Below, piece after piece: positions 22,060 to 31,700 of a stretch of DNA of 64,000 nucleotides (the stretch's first letter is position 1; each line of letters begins with the position of its first letter). Location: positions 112,820,776 through 112,884,775 of the forward strand of contig CM059188.1 in NCBI GenBank assembly GCA_030323885.1, read 5' to 3'. The position numbers and the translations under genes are program-made. Source of the DNA: Branchipolynoe longqiensis (taxonomy: Eukaryota; Annelida; Polychaeta; Phyllodocida; Polynoidae). The notes under the pieces were generated by a model that made no database searches, was not told the DNA's origin, and saw nothing but the letters and a program-made list of their open reading frames with translations.

Positions 22060-22600
22060 AAACATCGTCTCCCGTCCCGGTGTGCCCCGGACAGGCAGGA
22101 ACAGGCGCCGTCTAACCGCCAAACTCAGACTGTCCTCGACTCTTTCTTACCCACGGTTCGGTACTTGAAAACCTGGAAAGTCCTGGAATTTGATAATTCA
22201 GGATTCCAGGCCCGGAAAGTCCTGGAATTTGTCTAAAGATCCTTGAACATCCTTGAAGATGGAAAATCCTGACCATATTTTTTGTAAAAGGCTATTTTCG
22301 CCAACGTGCCCATACTTCAATCAGTGACAGTATTAAAACTAAAAGTGATTGTTGTGGGTTTGTTTTCCTGCCTCTTGATTTTTATATTAAAACCATACAT
22401 TTAGTCATTGTTATTTCTCATGCTTATTCACAATTCACATCTCACCCAGTGAATCGACTATGAATACAGCTGTGTTTTGGGGAACTTTAATTGAAAAGAA
22501 GCCTGGAATTTTGCACTGAAAGTCGTGGAATTTGATATGTCAAAATGAGTATGAACCCGGTTACCCCTTCTGCACAGAATGCAGGCGGCAAATACATGAC
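22060..22600. other. Intronic stretch with CCTGGAAAGTCCTGGAATTT repeats
   Basis: Motifs such as TGGAAAGTCCTGGAATTTG recur at 22165-22235 and 22500-22540. Related sequence in the opposite orientation is at 34440-34800. No gene was seen. Confidence 0.5.
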
Positions 22601-22602
22601 AA

Positions 22603-22930
22603 CTGGGTGTGGTGGCCAAATCGATAGAGCGCGGGTCTCGCGTGCTGGACATCAATTGTTTTGTTCCCGGTTGAGTGAAACCAAGCACTTACAAAATTGA
22701 TACTTGTGGCTTCTTAGCCTGGTGTTCGTCATTAATAGGATAGGGCAAGGGCTGGTTAACTCAGTGTCATAATAATATGACTGAGTGGGATATTGGGTCA
22801 TGGTGCTGGTGGCCTGATTCCCCAGTGGGGCAGCACTATAAGGTCACCATTAGTGTGCACCGTCACAAGTCGGTACCTATCCTGATATAACCTTAGATGA
22901 TGCCAGGATGTAAAACTCCAACAAACAACC
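22603..22930 (+). mobile_element. SINE-A copy
   Basis: The head TGGGTGTGGTGGCCAAATCG precedes a complete body and the AAACTCCAACAAACAACC tail. Confidence 0.83.
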
Positions 22931-22969
22931 AATATACGAGAGACTGGAGGTGGAGGTGAGAAGCCGTAA

Positions 22970-23094
22970 CAGAATGAGTTGAGGGTCCGCCCTGTCCCGC
23001 CTCCTGTTTTGGTAGGTCATGGGACCCTGGTCAAGTTAAACCAATGACTTAAAAATTGATACTTGTTCGTTACCTAGCCTGGCGTTCGGGAACT
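22970..23094 (+). mobile_element. SINE-B 5' fragment
   Basis: GAATGAGTTGAGGGTCCGCC begins a mutated head. The body stops after GGCGTTCGGGAAC, where a MITE-1 starts. Confidence 0.65.
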
Positions 23095-23433
23095 TAAAGC
23101 TGCATAGTCCAATGAAATATCAAATTTTCAAAACCAAACCAATTATGGAGATTTGATTTTACATATCTAACTTAGATACTGATGCATTTATTAAGCATTT
23201 GTTTCTGTGTAGAAGGCAATACTGAGTCAATTTAACAGAACCTGTTACTGCAGAAGTCTATGGTGTCAGAGTTTTGGCAAGCCTGCCAAAACTAATTTTC
23301 CATGTTTGCACTCAAAATATCTCAAAAGTTTACCACTTAAAATAAAAGTAACTTTGAACTAATGTAAAGTAGATACTAATATATTTATCTCAGAAAAAAT
23401 ACCGAAATTCAAAACCATCGGACTATGCAACTC
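23095..23433. mobile_element. MITE-1 copy
   Basis: It has the left end TTAAAGCTGCATAGTCCAAT and the right end ATCGGACTATGCAACT, then SINE sequence. The central palindrome and GTTACTGCAGAAGTCTATGG are present. Confidence 0.82.
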
Positions 23434-23680
23434 GTGGGTTCGAACCCTGGTCGAGTCAAACCAATGACTTAAAAATTGATACTTGTCACTTCCTAGCCAG
23501 GCGCTCGGTATTATTAGGACAGTGTCAGGATAATGTGACTGAGTGGGATACCAGGTCATGGTGCCGGTGGCCTGGTTTCCCCGTGGGACAGCACTATAAA
23601 GTCGCCATGAGTGCGCACTGTCACAAGTCGGTACCCTTCCTTAGATGTTGCTAGGACGTAAAACAACAAACAAACAAAAA
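23434..23680 (+). mobile_element. SINE body copy with internal deletion
   Basis: It begins at the B box (TGGGTTCGAACCCTGGTCGA). About 30 bp around the GATAGGGCAAGGACTGG block are deleted. The tail is AACAACAAACAAACAAA. Confidence 0.8.
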
Positions 23681-23979
23681 GCTAATGCTAATAGGATATT
23701 ATCCTACATAGAGGATAAAGTAAAGATAAAGTATATAATTATATCGTGTGAATGTAATAGCTGTGAAGAGTAGGCACGATCTGATTGGCAGATCAGTGCC
23801 AGCCATATTATACAAGGAAGGACCTGCGTTGGTATAGGTAAAGTATACTGAAGGTATTATTTAATGACGGCACTGCTTGTACTTTCCCAATTCAGCCATA
23901 TAAGTGGTTCAACATGTGCAAGTCAGTAACCATTCCAAGGTTCAACCAACTGTAGCTGACCATGTGTCATACATACATC

Positions 23980-24070
23980 ATCGTCCCGCAATGATTGCAT
24001 GTTTGTCGCTTTCACCCGTCTTGACATGACCTTAGATGTTGCCAGGATGTAAAACTCCAACAACCAACCA
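23980..24070 (+). mobile_element. SINE 3' tail fragment
   Basis: TGACCTTAGATGTTGCCAGG to AAACTCCAACAACCAACC is the terminal portion only. Confidence 0.7.
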
Positions 24071-24344
24071 ATCATCGCTTTCCTCGTTCTCCGTTTTGTT
24101 TGGTGACTCTTCATATGCTTCTCAAGTTTCCAATAAGCATGGTGTAATATAGACTATGTACCCGATCTATGGATAGTTGACTTGTTAAATCCTTATGTAC
24201 TCATGTTTTCAGATTGCCTTATTGTAACTAACAGTTCCGATAACCCCGACTTGGTAAGATCCAGATCTCTGAGTAATTCTGCGCAACTCTTGATACAATC
24301 CGCAAACATACTCGAGTCTCTTTTTGTTTGCTTGTTTAATGACC

Positions 24345-24415
24345 CCACCCCCACCCCCACCCCCACCCCCCAGCACAAAAAGTAAACATAATCTGTTGGT
24401 GGGGTGGGGAGGGGT
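24345..24415. repeat. (CCCCCA)n run next to a SINE-M tail scrap
   Basis: CCACCCCCACCCCCACCCCC lies 115-160 bases before the exon 2 acceptor of the TNFAIP8-like gene. The nearby TTGCTTGTTTAATGACCCCA resembles a reversed, decayed SINE-M tail. Confidence 0.7.
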
Positions 24416-24530
24416 CATATAGTTGTTTAGTATAACTGACTAAAATAATTAAGTTTGACACACTTGAGTCTAGCTTTGACTGTGTATAGATGTGTTGTCG
24501 ATAACCAGCTGTCATTCGCTTTAATTCCAG

Positions 24531-25093
24531 TGGGAGACTCCTTTGACTCAAAGTCACTGGGCCTGCGCGCCCAGAAAAAGTTGCTTGGCAAGATGGCTTC
24601 CAAGAAAATTGCGAAGCACTTCATTGACGACACATCGGCGCGCCTGCTGGACCATGTCTACCGCATCGCTCGCGACTACTCAGGCAGCAAGAAGACAGCC
24701 GAGAAGCTCATGAAGGACCTCATCAAGACGGTCATCAAGGTGGGCATCCTCTACCGCAACGAGCAGTTCAATGCCGAAGAGCTCGAGCTGGCGGAGCGCT
24801 TCAAGAAGAAGTTCCGTACCGTGGCCATGACGGTCATCAGCTTCTACGAAGTCGATTACTCATTTGACAAGAACTTCCTCAGTCGAGCGCTGAATGAGTG
24901 TCGGGCAATGCTGAAACAGCTTGTCTCACAGCATTTGACGGATAAGTCTTTCGGGAGGATAGACAATGTTTTCAGTTTCTTCGGCGATGTTGAGTTCTTG
25001 GACACCATGTTCCGGCCAGATAGCACCCATCGACCTCAGCTCGACAAAATTGTCGTGGACCTGAACTATCTGGTTGACAACAATGTGTTATGA
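24531..25093 (+). CDS. TNFAIP8/TIPE-family protein, main coding exon
   Basis: This exon encodes residues 11-197 of a TNFAIP8-like (TIPE) protein. Members fold into a cylinder of alpha helices with a hydrophobic cavity, bind or transfer phosphoinositides, and act in cell survival, inflammation and migration. Diagnostic stretches are SKSLGLRAQKKLLGKMASKK at the N-terminus, IDDTSARLLDHVYRIA, LMKDLIKTVIKVGILYRNEQ, VAMTVISFYEVDYSFD and the C-terminal FFGDVEFLDTMF. The exon opens at a clear acceptor (TTTAATTCCAG) with two bases of a split codon and ends at TGA 25091-25093. No intron breaks the domain, as is usual in the family. The exon is richer in G+C than its AT-rich surroundings. Which of TNFAIP8/TIPE1/TIPE2/TIPE3 it corresponds to cannot be said; invertebrates often have a single member. 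The next gene, MSTO1, points toward it from the right. Confidence 0.93.
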
Positions 25094-25589
25094 GTAGTTG
25101 CTGCCTTACGTAGTACTACTACCTATCATTTTTGGATTGTTGCTGATTCCGCAATCCTTCGATTCAGAATGGCATCATGGTTCTGTGGAACAAAGACACA
25201 CCTTAATCATGCGTATAGCACAGTGAGAGGAAGGGAGGAAGGGATGCGGGTCCAGACATTGAAGTGTCTTGTCTGCACTCAAGGTGTTGCGCACTCCCTC
25301 TGACTTTCACCATCTACAAGAATATGGAAGAAGCCGTCTTTTCGCAACCAAGACATAAAGCTACCAGTTTCGCTCTACCATTCTCACCCTTGTTAAGCTG
25401 GCCTTTTCTATAATCTATAGCCGCCTAACATCTAACCTACTAATCTATTCTAAGTAACCAGCAAGGTCCCATTGATGGCGGTGGCCTTTTAATACAACTG
25501 GGAAGCTGTTATCTCTACTACGGAATCTGGACAGTCTGAATGTGTCGCGAATGAACTGAGGAGCACTTCTACCGGGTTTCTCCTAATAA

Positions 25590-25720
25590 GGTCCTGGTGG
25601 CCTGGTTTCCCAGTCGGGCAGCACTTTAAAGTCACCAATTAATACACACTGTCACAAGTCGGTATCTGTCCTGATATTACCTTAGATGTTGCCAGGATGT
25701 CAAACTCCAACAACCATCCA
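25590..25720 (+). mobile_element. SINE 3' fragment
   Basis: GGTGGCCTGGTTTCCCAGTC to AAACTCCAACAACCATCC is the last third of the shared SINE body. It lies in the presumed 3' UTR. Confidence 0.72.
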
Positions 25721-26559
25721 ACTCCCAGTGCGCCTTTGTGAGCTGCTTGTGGCCCTCATGTCACGTGATCAGCTTCCCTATCATCTCATCTCCCCGCTAT
25801 CAGCCAGAGGGCGCTGCCTTCCGCCGTACAAGTTACTGTAGCTACCCCAGAGCTATTCCCAATTGTGAAGATTCCTTTCTCCAGCAGTTTATATGGCGAG
25901 AGTTAATTGATTTAGTGTTATATAATAATGTCATTACGAAAAGAATTCTGTGCTTTGAAAGCTTCATGTGATAAAAATGTAATGGCGCTTAGGACCGTAC
26001 ACCATTTGGTTGCGTTACTAGACTTATAATAATAATGGATCTAAAGATAGTTTGTCACAATTACAGCACATGAATGCCTGTAAAGAGCCAATGTTTCAGT
26101 GAGTGTTGAGCATGCACGCGACATAAACCTGTTTATATATATATATATATGAATTTACGGTTGTTATACATTGATATCTATATTTGCTTGCCGGAGATGT
26201 TAGGTTATGTAACTGTTGAGAGCCCCCATGTGGTCTGATTGTGAAAGAGCCCCCCTGGTGATTAGGTCTGACTGGAAGCAGCCCCTAACACTGTTCTCTG
26301 CCATCTTGGTGCCCTTCCCAACTTTCCACAAGTTGAGCAGTTTCTACGGGGAGGTCAGTGAAGTGTGAAAATGGGTATATATATATATATCTTCCCCCTC
26401 CCTCATATTTGTTTTGTCCATCATATCGTCTTTTTCAATTAATAATAGCAGCAGTCGAGAACATCATTATTACGTGTATGACCTTAGATGTTACCAGTAT
26501 GTAAAACAACCAACCAAATCATTATTACATTAGATTCTATGCTTTATACGTCAGACACG

Positions 26560-27060
26560 ATAGGCGTGCGATCACTTTGCAACAAAAAAAACAACCTTGG
26601 GTGGTCGTAAAAAGGTCCTCAGATCACTGACTTTTTAGCGACCATTTTGATTGCAAGAAGGTTTTGGTTGCCCGGAGGTCACTGATCATTTGCACAGGTT
26701 GGTGATCAATCACCGACTGATCGATGACCAATCGCATTGCTGCAACCACTTGGCGATTGGTTGGCAACTGATCTGCAATCGAACGGTGATCAGCCACAAA
26801 CCATGATTGGTTGGCAACTGATCTGCAATCGAACGGTGATCAGTCACAAACCACGATTGGTTGGCAACTGATCTGCAATCGAATGGTGATCAGTCACAAA
26901 CTGTGATTGGTTGGCAAATGATCTGCAATCAAACGGTGATCAGTCACAAACCGCGATTGGTTGGCAAATGATCTGCAATCAAACGGTGATCAGTCACAAA
27001 CCGCGATTGGTTGGCAACTGATCTGCAAGCTGGGGGCCATAAAGAACCTCCCCCTGCAAC
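26560..27060. repeat. 50-bp tandem repeat inside a decayed MITE-2-like element
   Basis: CGATTGGTTGGCAACTGATC starts units at 26754, 26804, 26854, 26904, 26954 and 27004, an exact 50-bp period. Flanking words (GTGGTCGTAAAAAGGTC, GCGACCATTTTG) resemble MITE-2, so the array may have grown from inside such an element. Confidence 0.85.
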
Positions 27061-27146
27061 CCCCCTCCCACAAAAAAGATTAATCAGTTGCCCAATTCCT
27101 CTGCTTTTAGCTGGAGTGTGGACCTAGTTTAAAGGTGTCCTCAAAT

Positions 27147-27290
27147 GGGCGGTGGCCGAATTGATATAGAACGTGGGCCTCGCATGCGGGAATTTGGGAG
27201 TTTGGTTCCGGGGTCGAGTCAAAAGCAATGACTTATAAAGTTGACACTTCTCACTTCCTAGCCTCGTGCTTGGCGTTAATAGGATAGGGC
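27147..27290 (+). mobile_element. SINE-A 5' fragment
   Basis: GGGCGGTGGCCGAATTGATA and a B-box region are followed by the body up to GGATAGGGC. It shares the unusual GATATAGAACGTGGGCCTCG head with the copy at 29653, so the two are close relatives. Confidence 0.75.
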
Positions 27291-27928
27291 CCCTAGTTAA
27301 CCATCAGGACTGTATTACTAACTACATGACGCTCAAACATGACGTCTGTATATACAACTGTAGCTGTACAAATAAGCACCATGTCATGTTTACTTTGTAA
27401 CTAGCTGCGGTGCAAAGATTCGGAAAGTCAAGTCTTCTTTACTTATCCATCTCTGCTCGCAGTTACACCATTATATTTCCTCAGTGGATGGACAATCTAT
27501 CATTTTCTATTCCATTTTTTGTTTATTTTATAATCATGTAACCATTGATACGTAATATGTAATATATTCAATTTGTTGAAGAAATGAGTTCATGGAAGTG
27601 TATTATGGGCAACGTTTCCAATTGTACAGAGTTGACCTCTTCAAGAGAATATCATGAATAATTCTGTTATAAATTGTACAGGATTTCCTATGCGCATGAC
27701 ATGTCCGAGATGTGAATTTTATTATTTATTTCACGTTGTCATTATAATTTGAGAAATTCTCCTGTGCGCATTTTGGTGTTTCTTGTACTCGATATGTATT
27801 TTGGTTAATTTGGTAATCTACCAACTTGCTGACCGCAGACAGTGGACGAATTTGTATGTAGCATGTAGCCATGCTGAATTTTACACTAACATGTCACCTA
27901 TATTTGACAATACAGAATAATGTACAGC

Positions 27929-27934
27929 AATAAA
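27929..27934 (+). terminator. Candidate poly(A) signal AATAAA
   Basis: A canonical hexamer 2.8 kb after the TNFAIP8-like stop codon, followed by T- and GT-containing sequence. On the - strand, several TTTATT complements at 27515-27735 could serve the convergent MSTO1 gene, so the two transcripts may overlap. Confidence 0.35.
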
Positions 27935-28144
27935 TGGAATCTTTTGTAATGTAAACATAAGTGTTGCTCAGTCAGTCCCAGTTGTGGGTGTTGACGGGTG
28001 TATGTATAGAAGAAACAAGCCGACTACATGATTCAGTTTGTACAAAAAGCTATATTTCCAATGCAAAATTGCTGATTCAAATCATGTTGCTCATTCACTG
28101 ATGCACTCACTCGAACATGCATACTCACTCACCACCTACTGAAA

Positions 28145-28490
28145 TAGACTAAATGTAGCTTGGTTCCCCACTACAGTCGCGTAGACTTTAGACTTGACAC
28201 AAAGGATTACGTCACTCGGTGTTACTCTGGCGCAGCCATTAATTTACGGTTATATTTTGCAATAACTATGTTCCAGCATCTCACCAAGTTTGATTTAAAT
28301 CATGTATGTTTAGCGAATATAAATATCGATCCCAAAATAGATGCCGGAATTGGTATAAGTTATACGCTTGATGGCTTATGGAGTTGACGGCACCAGTGCA
28401 GAGTAGTGTATGCAGCGAGGAGGAACATCTACACTGGTCCCTCCCTACATGGCTTTGTGGCGGGGAACCAAGCTAATACTCGCTCGCTCG
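28145..28490. other. Intergenic stretch, no recognised feature
   Basis: No known repeat or credible exon was seen. It lies between the convergent genes and probably holds the distal MSTO1 3' UTR. Confidence 0.45.
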
Positions 28491-28580
28491 CTCGCTCACT
28501 CACTCACTCACTCACTCACTCACTCACTCACTCACTCACTCACTCACTCACTCACTCACTCACTCACTCACTCACTCACA
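28491..28580. repeat. (ACTC)n microsatellite at the MSTO1 stop codon
   Basis: About 20 ACTC units end a few bases before the complement of the MSTO1 stop codon (28582-28584). In the transcript this is a (GAGT)n run beginning almost immediately after TGA. Confidence 0.92.
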
Positions 28581-28581
28581 C

Positions 28582-28796
28582 TCAACAGAAGCCCTCGATC
28601 TGCTGTCGGTAGTTGTCGCGGAGTGCCTGCAGCCCGCTGATGGCCTCTGCGTACTCGTCACGCTCAACTCCAGACTCGAGCAGGTTGGTAAACTTGCCGA
28701 GTTTGAGACGCGCAGACTGCTTCAGCATCGTCTCGAGTAGGTCGGCAGTGCACGGGGAGGTCTGCAGGGCCGTCATCATTGGCACGTTGTCTACAA
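28582..28796 (-). CDS. MSTO1: MSTO1 coding exon 15 (residues 502-572 and stop)
   Basis: It encodes the helical C-terminus: [40 protein letters not shown] and QQIEGFC, then TGA. The acceptor is TGTCCCATCAG. The stop is followed directly by a (GAGT)n repeat. Confidence 0.93.
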
Positions 28797-31700
28797 CTGA
28801 TGGGACAGAGTGAAGCGGTGTAAAGAGGACGGCTTATATAGGGGTGCATGGAGGGAACAGGGTGATGCGGTGTAAAGAGGACGGCTTATATAGGGGTGCA
28901 TGGAGGGAACCGGGTGAAGCGGTGTAAAGAGGACGGCTCATATAGGGGTGCACTGAGGGGACGGGGTGAAGCGGTGTAAAGAGGACGGCTCATATAGGGG
29001 TGCACTTAGAGGACGGTGTAAAGTGGTGTAAAGAGGATGGCTCATATAGGGGTGCACTGAAGGGATGGGGTGAAGAGGTGTAAAGAGGGTGGCTTATATT
29101 GGGGTGCACTTAAGGGGTGGTGTAAAGAGGATGGATTATATATATAGGGGCACGCTGAGGGGACGGGGTGAAGTGGTGTAAAGAGGACAGCTTATATAGG
29201 GCTACACTTAGGGGGGCAGTGTAAAGAGGATGGCTTATATAGGGGGCAGTGTAAAGAGGACGGCTTATATAGGGGCACACTGAGGGGATGGGGTGAAGCA
29301 GTGTAAAGAGGATGGCTAATATAGGGGTGCACTTAGTCTAAAAAAAAATACGAATAAATTATCTAGAAGTTGCCAATATATATTTATTTCTGAGCGTGGT
29401 GAATATACCAGTTCTCGACTGAAATCATAGGTTTGTCAAGCAGCTGTTTATTGCTAGAATTAGAAAATGTTACCTGATAATGAGCCTGTGCCGTCCGACG
29501 TGATATGGCCGTGTTGGCTGATGTCCGGCGAGAAGATGTTGGGGAAGGGGGCGGCCACCTCCGTCGGCTGCTGCACGCTGCAGCACGCACTGAAGGCAGC
29601 ACACACGCACCATTACCACACTGCCGCTTAGCGGACTGTTCTCTAATACCACCGGACGCGGTGGCCGAATTGATATAGAACGTGGGCCTCGCGTGCGGGA
29701 GTTTGGGAATTTGGTTCCCGGGTCGAGTCAAAACCAATGACTTATAAAGTTGACACTTCTCGCTTCCTAGCCTGGTGCTTGGCGTTAATAGGATAGGGGA
29801 ATGACTGGTTAGCTGTGTCATGATAATGTGACTTGAGTGGGATATCGGGTCATGGGCGTTGCTGGCCTGATTTCCCAGTGGGGCAGCACTATAACGTCAA
29901 ATGAGTGTGCACTGTCACAAGTTGGTACCCGTCCTGATATGAACTTAGATGTTGGTTTGACTCGGCCAGGTTTTGAACTGACGGGAAGCCTGCGCTCTAC
30001 CAATTCGGCCACCGCATCTGGCGCCAGTTTCTAATAAAATGATTATTAATTTGGTATTTCTAACGAATAACATAGGGTCCCTTAACCATGAAGATATGGA
30101 ATTCAAGGCTATTTCAAGGTTGTTTTTTAATGGAATTCAAGACTATCAAACGCGGACTAATTTAGATCAGTGGGGGCAGTTTAATGGAATTCAATTCTTT
30201 TCAAGACTAATTACTTAAAATAGGTTAAATTCAAGGCTTTTCAGGATCTTGAAATGGGGAAAATGAAGTTCAACACTTTCCAGGCCCCCTACGAACCATG
30301 TCTTAATTATCGCAAATCGATATCAAACTAAGCGGCCAGATGTGTCCTGTAACCGCAACAGAAAGGTACACTCCTGCACCTACCTCAGGGTGGATGAGAA
30401 TGTCTCTCTCAGGTACAGCTCCATCACCTCTTCTATGGTTGACGCTCTCCGAATTTCTCTAGGTGTTGAAGGTGAGAACGACCTGCAATATTCAGGGAAG
30501 AAAGTGGTCTCCAGTTTAAAAAAAAAAAAAAAAGCGGAAACACAGATATTCTTCCATAGGCTTAACACTGTCAGGGAATCGCGGAAAATTCCCATTCCCG
30601 GAAGTCAGATTTCACTCATTGGTATATGCTGATAGTGCTGCTGTATTTGAATTACATGTTAGTAGTATACACTGATAGTGCTGCGGCGTTTGAACCACAT
30701 ATTAGTAGTATACGTTGATAGTGCTGCGGGATTGCGGTACAGTAAAATTCGCGGAAATCCGCGAAATCGCGGAGATCTTTCATTCCTAAATATTAAAATT
30801 TTAGTTTCGAATATAATCTTTGGTGGTGCACCATAAAAGAAGTAATTTAAGGTGGCATAGTCCGTCTCAAAGCTATGGTTGGATAAAAATATGACAACAT
30901 ACAAGTTAAACACTTCTCAACGTTTATATGGCCTATGCTGATGACATGGTGTAAAGCAACTACCAACCACTGGAAATGGCTGCCAAAGTATGGAACGCAC
31001 AAACGGTAAAGGAACGACAAATTTCTGACCTAAAAACATACAAAAAATATCTGTGCAAAATAAAACCAGGAAACCCTCTAAGCTGTTCCACAAGGGGGCA
31101 TGTGATATGTCACGGCCCACCAGCTGGACAGCCCATGAGAGGTAACCCCCTGCCAGAAAACAGGCAGATAACATCAAATCCAAACCTAAAACAACTACCT
31201 ATTACATACAAACTACCTATTACATACAAATAAATAGTAAATAAATGTAAATAGAGTAGGCTAGCCTAGAATTAAGTGTAAGAAAAAATAAAAAGAGGAA
31301 GGCTCTTACCAAGAAAATCCAAAAAAAACTAACATAGATCACTAACCACAAATCATAATTCTAACCACAAACCATAATCTTAAGAAACATAGACCGATAA
31401 CGGCCCAGCATTAAAAACAAGCTTGATCATCCGAGCTTATATGCAATGGACAGCATAAACATCCCATAAAAAAAAACCCCACGAAATAAAAACAACCCAA
31501 AAAACAACAATCAATTAGTCAATCAATCAGTGTGCATACCCAACTTTCCACTCAGGCAGGATCCCTCTGAGGACAACAGACTGGGTGTAGGGAGCCGTGG
31601 TGTTGGACAGGAACGGAGTGACTGGATGCCAGGGGGGCACCTCACCCAAAGCCATTAACGAGTTGAACAAGTCGCCATGCTCCATGAACGGAAAGGGCAT

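Larger units (their letters stand above)
25094..28140 (+). other. 3' UTR/flank of the TNFAIP8-like gene
   Basis: There is no coding region here. It contains SINE tail scraps (25590-25720, 26476-26515), TATATA runs (26135-26150, 26375-26390), a 50-bp tandem repeat (26754-27028) and a SINE-A head fragment (27147-27290). The best late poly(A) signal seen is AATAAA at 27929-27934. If used, the 3' UTR would be about 2.85 kb; an earlier cleavage site is equally possible. Confidence 0.5.
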
